Origin: JANMEX01 sp031423755
Lineage (GTDB): Bacteria > Pseudomonadota > Alphaproteobacteria > Rhizobiales > Rhizobiaceae
DNA: 19,726 nucleotides
Direction of reading: 5' to 3'
Assembly (NCBI GenBank): GCA_031423755.1
Contig: JANPGC010000111.1
Coordinates: 1 to 19,726 of the forward strand
A model generated the notes under the pieces. The model was given only the letters and a program-made list of their open reading frames with translations. It was not told the DNA's origin and ran no database searches. Numbering within the stretch: position 1 is the first letter of the stretch; every line of letters begins with the position of its first letter. Of the stretch, positions 1 to 6,723 are shown one piece after another. The position numbers were made by a program, and so were the translations under genes.

Positions 1-784
1 CGAGGGCTGTCGACAATGCGTCCACCATGTGTTGTAGTCTTCCATCCACGCGGCGATTTTTGATCGCGCCTAATCAAGGCTGAAGAACAGCGTCTCATTG
101 AGCAGTTCATCGCGCATCTTGCCATTGAAGCTTTCGACATAACCATGCTGCATAGGTTTGCCGGAGGCGATGTAGTGCCAGTCAATCTTGTGATCCTTGC
201 ACCAGGCGAAGATGGCGTTGGACGTCAACTCTGTCCCATTGTCGCTGACAATCATGCCGGGCTTTCCCCTGCGTTGAATGATGGCGGTGAGCTCGCGGCA
301 ACTCTCTTGCCTGAGATCGAGGTGTCGGGGATGGCGCCCAGGCATTCGTGGGTGACATCATCCGTGATGTTCAAGACCCGGAACCTTCGGCCATTGGCCA
401 TCTGGTCATGCACGAAGTCGAGTGACCACCTTGCATTCGGCCTGGCTTCAACAAGAATGGGTGCACGCACGCCAAAGGCACGTTGGCGCCCCTTCCGCTT
501 GCGCACACACAAGCCTTCCTCGCAGTACAGCCGGTAGATCCGGTTGATGCCTGAGGCTTCGCCCTCCCGTCTGAGCATGATGAACAGTCTCCTGTATCCA
601 AACCTTCGGCGCTCATTGGCAAGCTCGCGCAGCCGTGTGCGCAAAGCTGTCTCCGGCGGCCGCGTGCAGCGGTAGCGCACCATCAGGCGATCCGCCTTGA
701 TCAGTTCGCAGGCCCGGGCTCGCTCATCTGGAACCCGTCTCTCAGACAGGCGACAGCTTCACGTTTGGCGGTGGGCCCTACCAT
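1..784 (-). pseudogene. IS3-family transposase OrfB (DDE integrase domain), broken by two frameshifts and a stop
   Basis: Fragments in two frames together make a typical IS3 OrfB: an HTH_21-type region (about 560-670, RRRFGYRRLFIMLRREG), then an rve integrase core. The DDE residues are recognisable: the first Asp in WSLDFVHDQ, the second in VSDNGTELTS, and the Glu in ESFNGKMRDELLNE. Against the family pattern as I know it there are three lesions. One base is missing near 711-719, so the frame from ATG 784 stops after about 27 residues. One C is missing near 297-298 (GTTGCCGCGAG where GTTGCCCGCGAG would keep frame, changing RVA-RELTAI to RVA-ASSPP). TAG at 72-70 replaces the CAG expected in SLDQARSKIAAW. 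The tail at 1-40 is also unlike the usual RPHS-LG end, suggesting further damage. The C-terminus lies outside the window. Confidence 0.85.
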
Positions 785-1044
785 TTTTTTGACAGAAGTT
801 CCTTCAGCGCCGCGTTGTCCAGCATGCTGTCGGCCAGCAACCGCTTCAGCTTGCCGTTCTCGTCCTCAAGACCACGCAGCCGCTTCGCCTCCGACACATC
901 CATGCCGCCGAACTTGGCCTTCCATTTGTAAATACTGGCATCGCTGACGCCATGCTTGCGGCATAAATCCGAAACCGAGACCCCGGCTTCGTGCTCCTTC
1001 AATATCCGGATAATCTGCTCTTCCGTAAATCGGCGGCGCTTCAT
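778..1044 (-). CDS. IS3-family transposase OrfA (helix-turn-helix subunit)
   Basis: This encodes an 88-residue protein of the size normal for IS3 OrfA. It starts MKRRRFTEEQIIRILKEHEA, followed by a helix-turn-helix (about residues 20-45, with RKHGVSDASIYKWKAKFGG) that binds the element's terminal repeats. A leucine-rich coiled-coil segment (about residues 55-85, RLRGLEDENGKLKRLLAD) is used for multimerisation. I chose the ATG at 1044 because family members start there; an in-frame upstream start at 1080 would add 12 unrelated residues. The frame ends TCA-AAA-AAA-TGG-TAG, so the stop directly follows the slippery run that would let some ribosomes enter orfB. The gene is intact but its partner orfB is not. 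Confidence 0.9.
   Translation of the reverse strand: MKRRRFTEEQIIRILKEHEAGVSVSDLCRKHGVSDASIYKWKAKFGGMDVSEAKRLRGLEDENGKLKRLLADSMLDNAALKELLSKKW
784..790 (-). other. A7 slippery site for -1 programmed frameshifting between orfA and orfB
   Basis: The minus strand reads TCAAAAAAATGGTAG across 792-778. Slipping back one base on the seven A residues moves ribosomes from the orfA frame, just before its TAG, into the orfB frame (ATG at 784-782). Many IS3 elements make the OrfAB fusion transposase this way. Here any fusion would stop early because orfB carries a frameshift downstream. Confidence 0.6.
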
Positions 1045-1117
1045 TGTCTGGTCCTCGTTGATGGGCCAGAGCAACCTCAAAACTGGATAGAAGTTTGGGG
1101 CAAGGTCAATGGAAACC

Positions 1118-1396
1118 TCAGGCGGGCGACACCGCCGGTTTTTCGGCCGCCACTTCCAGCGCCTTTGCCTTCTTCTTAATCTTCTTTTCGGGTACTGCCT
1201 CCCCCGCTTCAGCGAGCTTTACAAGTTCAAGATCAGATGCCTTCCGTATGACATCGACTGCGGCGGCCGCGCCAGCATCAATTGCAGCAATTAATGCGTC
1301 TCGAATGACCGGAGCATTCTTGAGCACATTCATAGCGGCCTTGCGCATGGCTTTATCCGCATTTTTCTTGTTCTTTTTTCCGTCGTCTTTGGACAT
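1118..1396 (-). CDS. small Lys/Ala-rich hypothetical protein
   Basis: I do not recognise this 92-residue product. It has a basic N-terminus (MSKDDGKKNKKNADKAMRK), an alanine-rich helical middle (about residues 35-60, IAAIDAGAAAAVDVIRKA), a second basic patch (KKIKKKAKALE), and a short Pro/Ala tail. No signal peptide or membrane segment is apparent. The composition is compatible with a nucleic-acid-associated protein, but this is only composition. The ribosome-binding site is weak (GGGA before ATG 1396). A promoter-like pair of hexamers lies about 80-110 bp upstream. The IS terminus is 9 bp past the stop, so the C-terminus could have been altered by insertion. It may belong to the same accessory unit as the methyltransferase genes upstream. 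Confidence 0.55.
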   Translation of the reverse strand: MSKDDGKKNKKNADKAMRKAAMNVLKNAPVIRDALIAAIDAGAAAAVDVIRKASDLELVKLAEAGEAVPEKKIKKKAKALEVAAEKPAVSPA

Positions 1397-1727
1397 GTTA
1401 TTTCCCGTCAGAACATTGAAACAACGCAGGTTTTGATCTTACGTTTTGTCATAATCAAGAAAATTTTCGAAATTCGACTAAATAAATCAGTATGTTAGCC
1501 GACTCAATATAATTGGAAAATTCGTTGCTTTGCTGTCCAGTTAGCCGGCGCTTTTGTGAGCTGACTTACTTCCGTCAAATCTGTACCACTGTTCTGCGTC
1601 CGCATTGTCATGGTTGGTTTTGTGGTCGTTCACGTGCTCCCAATAAATTAGACCTTTTGACATTGTGACAAGACCGCATTGCAGAGTGAAATTAGCCCTG
1701 CATTCTGGTCGAACTGAGGTCCACCTG
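1397..1727. other. AT-rich intergenic spacer
   Basis: This 331-bp stretch is noticeably more AT-rich than its surroundings between about 1440 and 1540 (runs such as GAAAATTTTC and CTAAATAAATC). It holds the candidate promoter at 1479-1507 and most of a doubtful short minus-strand reading frame (1541-1756). I see no RNA gene or strong terminator in it. Confidence 0.5.
1479..1507 (-). promoter_or_regulatory. candidate sigma-70-type promoter for the small gene at 1118-1396
   Basis: On the minus strand TTGAGT (1507-1502) and TATTTA (1484-1479) are separated by exactly 17 bp, in a locally AT-rich stretch about 80 bp before the ATG at 1396. The match is reasonable, but chance matches are frequent in AT-rich DNA. 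Confidence 0.35.
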
Positions 1728-1756
1728 TCACTTAATCCGTTCAAACGCATTATCAA
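1541..1756 (-). CDS. doubtful short open reading frame after the DUF5681 gene
   Basis: A 71-codon frame overlaps the end of the DUF5681 gene by 29 bp. An internal ATG at 1663 would give a 40-residue product rich in His, Asp and Asn (containing LIYWEHVNDHKTNHDNADAE). I do not recognise either product. No convincing ribosome-binding site precedes either start. It is listed because codons after the internal ATG do not shadow another gene, but it may well be non-coding. Confidence 0.18.
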   Translation of the reverse strand: MIMRLNGLSDRWTSVRPECRANFTLQCGLVTMSKGLIYWEHVNDHKTNHDNADAEQWYRFDGSKSAHKSAG

Positions 1757-2462
1757 TCAAGCCGACGAGCTTGCGAAAATGCGCGATTTCATCATCAACA
1801 AAGCACATCAACCCGGCAAACTCAGGGTCGGCCTTATCCAGTAACAGTCGTTCGATTTCGCTCTTATATTCGGCTCGCCGTTGCGCCAAATCATCCCAAA
1901 TTGCCTTTTCATGTTTGGTCAAGGGGCCACGCACCTCAACCATGCCTGTTCGCATATTGATGTGAATATGATCAGGATGCGGAACTGGCTCGGGCGCAAC
2001 GATGCCTAGCAATCGTCGGCGCTCGAGTTCATTCTCCCATTCAACTTTATAGGTAAGGGCCGTATCGAGCCACTCATCATATAGGCGTTTGTTGGAAGCT
2101 TCGGCGCCAGAAAGCATTTCTGCGAACAGTCGCTGGGCACGCGTGTTGCCTTTCGCTGCATTGACAGCAAGCGAGCGCACAATTGCCTGCGCCATGGGAA
2201 CCGACACCTGGCGATTGCCATCGTTGACCTTAATGGTTCTGTAGGCCTCTTCCAGGATGACGACCTTCAACCGCTCTTCGTTGAGGGCGGGCATTTTGTT
2301 CTTTCGCCCCTTTGGTCGACCTTTGGGGTTGCCCGACGCGCCCGGCTTGAAACGGCTGGCTTCAGGTGGTTTGGCATAGCCGACGTCAAACTCGGGGGAT
2401 TGGGGAACGGTCGCGAGAACGCCCCTGCCCGCTTTTGGTGCCGATGGGACGGGCTTCTTCAT
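1728..2462 (-). CDS. DUF5681 domain-containing protein
   Basis: The 244-residue product carries the DUF5681 signature RFKPGASGNPKGRPKG at residues 37-52, followed by KNKMPAL. After it comes a mostly helical, charged region. The signature is a basic, glycine-rich stretch suggestive of nucleic-acid contact, but the biochemical role of the family is not established. Proteins with this domain are often found in phage-derived or integrated regions, frequently near ParB-domain methyltransferases. The ATG at 2462-2460 overlaps the TGA of the upstream methyltransferase gene (ATGA), so the two are almost certainly translationally coupled and act in one unit. No signal peptide or membrane segment is seen. 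The domain assignment is fairly sure; the function is unknown. Confidence 0.8.
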   Translation of the reverse strand: MKKPVPSAPKAGRGVLATVPQSPEFDVGYAKPPEASRFKPGASGNPKGRPKGRKNKMPALNEERLKVVILEEAYRTIKVNDGNRQVSVPMAQAIVRSLAVNAAKGNTRAQRLFAEMLSGAEASNKRLYDEWLDTALTYKVEWENELERRRLLGIVAPEPVPHPDHIHINMRTGMVEVRGPLTKHEKAIWDDLAQRRAEYKSEIERLLLDKADPEFAGLMCFVDDEIAHFRKLVGLIDNAFERIK

Positions 2463-3769
2463 TCAGCCGCTTCTCGCAATTCAGTCATGTTGCCATTCGG
2501 CCCGCAGGCCACAAGAACAGCGTCGTCTTTGGCGTAAACTTCATAACGGAGCAGTATGCGGTCGCAATAGGCAGGATCCAATTCACAAATGTATGCCGTG
2601 CGACCGGTCTTCTCGGCCGCAATCAGCGTTGAGCCGGAGCCACCAAAGAGGTCGAGCACGATGTCTCTTCTGCCTGAAACATCCTTGATCGCATCAGCGA
2701 TCATCTGGACAGGCTTCACGGTTGGATGCATGGCTAACTCGTCCATGCGCCCGGCCTTCAACGTGTTGACGCCCTTGTATTGCCAGACATTGGTCCTGTA
2801 TCGGCCATGCTGGCCAAGCTCAAAACTGTTGATGTGAGGCGCGTCATCCTTCTTGAATGCGAAGATGAGTTCATGGCGCGAACGATAGAATGTGCCCATG
2901 CCGCCATTGTCCTTGACCCAGACGATCATGTTCTTCAGTTCGTGATAGGCAGCCTTGCCTGCAGTGGTGATCTCTTGGATGTGGCGCCAATCCATACAGA
3001 CAAAATGGATTGACCCCGGCACGGTATGGCGGGCCTGATTGTGGAAGGCCGTCATCAGAAAGGCCGTAAACTCCTCGCGGCTCATTTCGCCGGAGGCCTG
3101 CGAAAACTCGCGATGCTTTACCTTGCCGAGGCCGGATACATGCCCGTCAATTGGAACGTTGTAGGGCGGATCGGTAAACACCATACGTGCCAGCGCGCCG
3201 TCCATCAAGGAGCCAACAGTCCGTTCATCAAGGGCATCGCCACAGATCAATCTGTGGCGGCCCAGTTGCCAGATGTCGCCGAGCCTGCAGCGGTGCGGCA
3301 CATCCTTGCCCGCAAGATCGAAGTCGTCAGCGGGATCTCCAGGCTCTGTTACACTCGTGCCTTCAATCAGATTGTCGACTTCTGCTATCGAGAACCCCGT
3401 CAGCGTCAAATCAAAATCACTGTCATCGGCGAGCAGCCCCTGAAGTTCTTCGGCCAGCACATCCTCGTCCCACCCGGCATTCAGCGCCAGCTTGTTGTCG
3501 GCAATTACATAGGCGCGCTTTTGAGTTGGCGTCATCGTTGACAATCGCACACAAGGAACGCTTCCGATGCCAATCAACTTGCAGGCCTCAACTCGGCCAT
3601 GGCCGGCAAGGATTGATCCGGCCTCATCAACGAGCACCGGATTGGTAAACCCGAATAGTTCAATGGATGCCGCAATCTGGCGCAACTGCTTGCACGAGTG
3701 TGTCCTTGCGTTTTTTGCCCAAGGTTTGAGGCTGTCAATCTTTCGATATTCGATCTGCAGGTCCGCCAT
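2459..3769 (-). CDS. ParB N-terminal domain / site-specific DNA methyltransferase fusion
   Basis: This 436-residue protein joins two modules. Residues about 5-95 are a ParB/Srx-like domain with the core SILAGHGRVEACKLIG (52-67). Residues about 160-415 are an amino-methyltransferase with the catalytic motif DPPY at 200-203, HPTVKPV at 348-354, and the S-adenosylmethionine-binding motif DLFGGSGST at 373-381. Having DPPY before the FGGSG motif marks the beta class of N6-adenine/N4-cytosine methyltransferases. The protein would methylate DNA at a site not readable from sequence. No restriction nuclease is next to it, so it looks like an orphan or phage-type enzyme. The start at 3769 is supported by AAAGGAA about 6 bases upstream. 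It is co-transcribed with the DUF5681 gene and divergent from an XRE gene. Confidence 0.9.
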   Translation of the reverse strand: MADLQIEYRKIDSLKPWAKNARTHSCKQLRQIAASIELFGFTNPVLVDEAGSILAGHGRVEACKLIGIGSVPCVRLSTMTPTQKRAYVIADNKLALNAGWDEDVLAEELQGLLADDSDFDLTLTGFSIAEVDNLIEGTSVTEPGDPADDFDLAGKDVPHRCRLGDIWQLGRHRLICGDALDERTVGSLMDGALARMVFTDPPYNVPIDGHVSGLGKVKHREFSQASGEMSREEFTAFLMTAFHNQARHTVPGSIHFVCMDWRHIQEITTAGKAAYHELKNMIVWVKDNGGMGTFYRSRHELIFAFKKDDAPHINSFELGQHGRYRTNVWQYKGVNTLKAGRMDELAMHPTVKPVQMIADAIKDVSGRRDIVLDLFGGSGSTLIAAEKTGRTAYICELDPAYCDRILLRYEVYAKDDAVLVACGPNGNMTELREAAE

Positions 3770-3902
3770 GGCCGATTCCTTTCATGCCTTCCGAATCCGT
3801 AAGTTGCAGAAAACGACTTGAAATGCAATGCCACTGGTATAAGATCGTCAGATCAAGAAAATGGGGTATCGACGCGCCTTACTGGCGCGACAGGAGGAAG
3901 CC
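3770..3902. promoter_or_regulatory. divergent control region between methyltransferase and XRE genes
   Basis: This 133-bp divergent spacer must hold promoters for both directions. On the plus strand TTGAAA (3818-3823) and TAAGAT (3840-3845, spacing 16) are a plausible but weak promoter for the XRE gene. The palindromic arrangement GATC-GTCA-GATC (3843-3854) overlaps the end of that -10 and could be an operator. Two GANTC sites lie at 3774-3778 and 3793-3797, close to the methyltransferase start. All are by-eye matches. Confidence 0.4.
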
Positions 3903-4235
3903 ATGGCGCTCGGGAGACGCATCACTGACTTGCGCTTGAAAGCCAGTCAGTCACTGCAACGTGTTGCCGATGCGGTCGGCGTGTCCAAAGCTCATATATG
4001 GGAGTTGGAGAAGGGCAAGGCGGACAATCCATCCATGCGGTTGGTAGAGCGACTGGCAGATCATTTCGGCGTGTCGGTGGCCTACTTGATGGGCGAGGAT
4101 GTAAACGCTGATGATGCCGATGTTGAGCTTCAACGCATGTTCAGGCAGGCTGGGTCCCTAGGTGAATTTGAGCGGAAAATACTCGATGACATGCTCACGT
4201 CGCTTTTAAAAAACAAATCTTCTCTGTCCAGCTAA
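3903..4235 (+). CDS. XRE-family helix-turn-helix transcriptional regulator
   Basis: The 110-residue protein has an N-terminal Cro/C1-type helix-turn-helix (residues about 6-62: RRITDLRLKASQSLQRVADA, then VGVSKAHIWELEKGKADNPS, then RLADHFGVSVAYLMGE). A short acidic linker follows, then a C-terminal helix likely used for dimerisation. I place the start at the ATG at 3903 because AGGAGG lies at 3892-3897 with ideal spacing; the in-frame ATG at 3861 lacks one. The ImmA/IrrE-type protease gene follows after 16 bp, an arrangement known from mobile elements where the protease cleaves the repressor to induce the element. By analogy this protein probably represses the divergent methyltransferase operon and perhaps itself. 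That is inference. Confidence 0.88.
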   Translation: MALGRRITDLRLKASQSLQRVADAVGVSKAHIWELEKGKADNPSMRLVERLADHFGVSVAYLMGEDVNADDADVELQRMFRQAGSLGEFERKILDDMLTSLLKNKSSLSS

Positions 4236-4251
4236 GAGAAGCATACAGGGC

Positions 4252-5127
4252 ATGTCCGCATTGAGCCTCACGCTGGATCGAATGGCTGTCGAAGAGGCTG
4301 GCGGATCCAATCCACAAAGACTGGCATTCGCCATCCATCAGCAATTACGCTCACTCGGCATCGTGAAAGGTCGTGTTCCCGTAGAAGAGATCGCAACTGC
4401 TCTCGACATTGTCGAGATCAGACGGGAACCGGTCAATAGTTTCGAAGGCGCACTTGTTACCACCCCGGAGCGCACCACAGGAAAAATTCTCGTGAACAGC
4501 CAATCACGATCAACCAGATGTTCATTCACCATTGCCCACGAGCTCGGCCACTTCTTGAACATTTGGCACCGGCCAATCGAGGGGGAGCGCTTTGTCTGCA
4601 GCAAAAAAGACATAGGATCAGCATATACGTCCTCAACGCCGGGGTTGAACCGCCACCAGGTACAGGAACGGGAAGCCAACAGCTTTGCAATTGAACTCCT
4701 GATTCCAGAATACAGGCTGGACTGCTATCTCGATTCCGAGCCGGATTTGGCGAAGGTTGTTGACCTTGCTGTTGATGTGAAATGCAGCCACGAGGCAGCA
4801 GCCCGCCGCTTTGTAGAAAAGCACCCTACACCCCTCGCCGTTGCTTTTTCGAAAAGCGGCCAGTTTCGCTATGGGGTCGCAGGTCCCGAGTTTGGCCGGC
4901 TTGCCTTGAGGAAAGACGATCCCATGCCGATGCTTCCGCGACCAAGCTCAACGACCAGGCTCTCAGAAATTGAAGTTTGTGATCCGACGGACTGGATCAA
5001 GGGAAAGGGGACTGGCGAAATATCCATTCAGACTTTCCATCAAATGGATGGCTACGCAATAACCCTGCTCGTTGCGGACAGTCCCGACGACGAAATTTTG
5101 AGCACGATCATGGATCACCCTGTGTGA
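4252..5127 (+). CDS. ImmA/IrrE-family metallo-endopeptidase
   Basis: The 291-residue protein has the zinc-protease motif HELGH at 96-100 (in FTIAHELGHFLNIW). A downstream EREANSFAIELLIP segment (139-152) has the glutamate-rich EANxFA pattern that supplies the third zinc ligand in this family. The N-terminus is helical. The C-terminal 100 residues after the protease domain are of unknown role. Family members such as ImmA cleave a partner XRE repressor, and the gene here directly follows an XRE gene, so a repressor-protease pair is the natural reading. Such pairs also occur as toxin-antitoxin-like or stress-response modules. The ribosome-binding site before ATG 4252 is weak, and an alternative ATG at 4282 exists. 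The catalytic motif is intact. Confidence 0.9.
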   Translation: MSALSLTLDRMAVEEAGGSNPQRLAFAIHQQLRSLGIVKGRVPVEEIATALDIVEIRREPVNSFEGALVTTPERTTGKILVNSQSRSTRCSFTIAHELGHFLNIWHRPIEGERFVCSKKDIGSAYTSSTPGLNRHQVQEREANSFAIELLIPEYRLDCYLDSEPDLAKVVDLAVDVKCSHEAAARRFVEKHPTPLAVAFSKSGQFRYGVAGPEFGRLALRKDDPMPMLPRPSSTTRLSEIEVCDPTDWIKGKGTGEISIQTFHQMDGYAITLLVADSPDDEILSTIMDHPV

Positions 5128-5179
5128 TTGGACCAAATTTCTGGCGATCCCACGCAATTGCCTGCAATGACTGATCACT

Positions 5180-5317
5180 TTCCCTGTAAGCCGAATAGCA
5201 TTTCCCTGTTACTGAACTTGGTGATATTTACGCAAACCACTGTAATTGCGTGACTTTTTGCGCTGAACTGAGAAATCAGGCAAAACAATTGAGGGTAATT
5301 CCCTGTTAATTCCCTGT
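5180..5317 (+). repeat. four direct copies of TTCCCTGT in the spacer
   Basis: TTCCCTGT occurs at 5180-5187, 5202-5209, 5299-5306 and 5310-5317, always in the same orientation. The last two are nearly adjacent in AATTCCCTGTTAATTCCCTG. Copies are followed by T/A-rich bases. Spacing (22, 97 and 11 bp) is irregular, so this is not a CRISPR or tandem array. The repeats occupy the 259-bp spacer that closes the accessory region, between the protease gene and the convergent hydrolase gene. Repeat binding sites, an attachment-site arm region or simple repeat drift are possible; the sequence does not decide between them. Confidence 0.6.
5230..5259 (+). terminator. weak candidate terminator after the ImmA/IrrE gene
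   Basis: ACGCAA (5230-5235) and TTGCGT (5246-5251) can form a 6-bp stem with a 10-base loop, followed by GAC and five T residues (5255-5259). The stem is short and lies about 100 bp after the stop codon. The rest of the 5128-5386 spacer holds the TTCCCTGT repeats and a small dyad AGTGGT/ACCACT (5350-5355 / 5367-5372). Confidence 0.3.
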
Positions 5318-5386
5318 TTCTGGCGTCAAAACACCAGAGACCGGTTCGCAGTGGTCGACCTGCTTCACCACTCTTTCAGCCTTCAT

Positions 5387-6526
5387 TCAAATCAGCCCGC
5401 GCCTGGCCAGATTGCGCATCAGTGCTGCCGCGCCAAACGTCCATTCCGGCGCTTCTGTCGATAGACGCACTGTGTTTTGCAATTTTCCAAGCGCCGGGGT
5501 CTCGATTGTGACCACGTCACCGATGTGGTGGGTGAAGCCAAGGCCGGGACCGTCACGGTCGGCAACAGGCGCAAACATCGTGCCGCAATAGAGCATAAAG
5601 CCATCGGGATACTGGTGATGCCGCCCGCAGGTCTGGGCGGCAAGATCGGCGGGGTCGCGGCTGATTTCCGACATTGAAGAACGGCCCGTCAGCGTAAAGC
5701 TGTCAAGGCCGGTGACATTCATCGACAACTCCAGCTTGCGCACATCATCCAGCGAGAACGTCTCGTCAAACAGGCGGATGAACGGGCCGATGGCAGCGGC
5801 GGCATTGTTGTCCTTGGCCTTGCCGAGCAGCAGCGCCGAACGTCCTTCAACATCACGCAAATTGACATCATTGCCGAGAGTCGCGCCGGTGATCCGGCCT
5901 TTGCTATTGACAGCCAGAACCGCTTCCGGCTCGGGATTGTTCCATTTGCTGATCGGATGCAGCCCGACCGTCGCGCCATATCCGACAGCCGACATCGGCT
6001 GCCCTTTGGTAAAAACTTCCGCATCCGGCCCGATGCCAACCTCGAGATATTGCGACCAAAGCCCCTCGGCGATCAGCAGGCGCTTGACTTCAGCGGCCTC
6101 GGCGGAACCGGGAACCAGATTGCGCAGGCTCTCGCCAATTGCATCCTTGACCCGCGCGCGGATGGCATCGGCGCGGCTCGGATCACCCGCCGAGCGTTCC
6201 TCGATCACACGCTCGATCATCGAGCGGGCAAAGGTGACACCGCAGGCCTTGATGGCCTGCAAATCGTTTGGGGCGAGCAGCCGCGTTGCATCGCCAGACG
6301 CCTCAATGCTTGCAGCGGCGATTTCAGCAACAGTGCCGATCCGCAGGCCGACCTGGTCCGCGACAAAAGCGGCTGGATCTTGAAGTTCCAGCAAGTCCCG
6401 CATCGTTGGAACGTCGCGGCAGGTGATGTCGAAAAGCGCACCTTCGCGCACGACAACAAGACAGGGACCGCTCCCACTGCGCCAGACGCGGCCCACAAAT
6501 GCGCCGTCAGATGGAAGATCGATCAT
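5387..6526 (-). CDS. fumarylacetoacetate hydrolase (FAH) family protein
   Basis: The 379-residue protein has a FAH-fold C-terminal domain. The expected divalent-metal ligands are visible as glutamates in NNPEPE (E199, E201) with an aspartate in GNDVNLRD (D220 or D224). A later catalytic-loop region has the hydrophobic/HHIGDVV segment (333-339). FAH-family enzymes cleave or decarboxylate beta-diketo and oxo acids in aromatic or sugar-acid catabolism. The long N-terminal extension (about 90 residues) is typical of the rhizobial subgroup often next to sugar or aldehyde oxidation genes. No pathway partner is adjacent, so the substrate is unknown. The start at 6526 is preceded by AGG-containing sequence. 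The gene is convergent with the protease gene and separated from the ATPase upstream by a large palindromic element. Confidence 0.85.
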   Translation of the reverse strand: MIDLPSDGAFVGRVWRSGSGPCLVVVREGALFDITCRDVPTMRDLLELQDPAAFVADQVGLRIGTVAEIAAASIEASGDATRLLAPNDLQAIKACGVTFARSMIERVIEERSAGDPSRADAIRARVKDAIGESLRNLVPGSAEAAEVKRLLIAEGLWSQYLEVGIGPDAEVFTKGQPMSAVGYGATVGLHPISKWNNPEPEAVLAVNSKGRITGATLGNDVNLRDVEGRSALLLGKAKDNNAAAAIGPFIRLFDETFSLDDVRKLELSMNVTGLDSFTLTGRSSMSEISRDPADLAAQTCGRHHQYPDGFMLYCGTMFAPVADRDGPGLGFTHHIGDVVTIETPALGKLQNTVRLSTEAPEWTFGAAALMRNLARRGLI

Positions 6527-6556
6527 GCCTGCACCTGCTGAAAATGACTGTCAGAC

Positions 6557-6723
6557 TTAGAGCGTTATGACTTTAGCTGGAACCACACGCAGCGGCGGGA
6601 TTTTGTGGCAAGACCAAGGAAAGACGCGCCGAACGCATTGAAATGCGTTCAAGGGGCTTTTCGCCTGTATTGACGCAAAAGAACCCGCTGCGTGTGATTC
6701 CAGATGAAGTCATATTGCTCTAA
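6557..6723. repeat. 167-bp nested palindromic element (MITE-like or repetitive intergenic palindrome)
   Basis: The outer arms 6557-6595 and 6685-6723 are inverted copies that match at 34 of 39 positions by my hand alignment, beginning TTAGAGC and containing TATGACTT, CTGGAA and CACACGCAGCGG. The exact centre holds a perfect 9-bp dyad, GAACGCATT-GA-AATGCGTTC (6631-6650). The bases between are partly complementary too, so the whole block can fold as one long imperfect hairpin. It encodes nothing recognisable. Short palindromic repeats dispersed between genes are common in Hyphomicrobiales genomes; whether this belongs to a known family needs a genome search. It lies 30 bp upstream of the FAH-family start, so it may affect that gene's leader. 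Confidence 0.75.

Larger units (their letters stand above)
1..1108 (-). mobile_element. IS3-family insertion sequence (IS407-like group), right part only, degraded
   Basis: The segment carries the orfA/orfB arrangement of IS3-family elements, with an A7 slippery run at the orfA/orfB junction. One terminus is visible: read on the minus strand the element begins TGACCTTGCCCCAAACTT at 1108, which resembles the TGACC-type ends of the IS407 group. The other terminus lies beyond base 1. Bases 1109-1112 (ATGG) would be one copy of a 4-bp target duplication if the usual rule for this group holds; this cannot be tested here. The end lies 9 bp from the stop of the small gene at 1118, so that gene may or may not keep its native C-terminus. 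The transposase is inactivated by several lesions, so the copy should be unable to move unless supplied in trans. Confidence 0.85.

Noticed and set aside
3861..3902. Longer start for the XRE regulator at 3861
   Set aside because: No ribosome-binding site precedes it, whereas AGGAGG sits ideally before ATG 3903 and the extra residues are not part of the helix-turn-helix.
5180..5317. CRISPR array
   Set aside because: The repeat is only about 8 bp, spacing is irregular, and no cas gene is present.
5340..5350. tRNA T-arm-like GGTTCGCA as a possible tRNA fragment or attachment site
   Set aside because: No acceptor, D-arm or anticodon stem can be built around it, so a tRNA or tRNA remnant is not supported.
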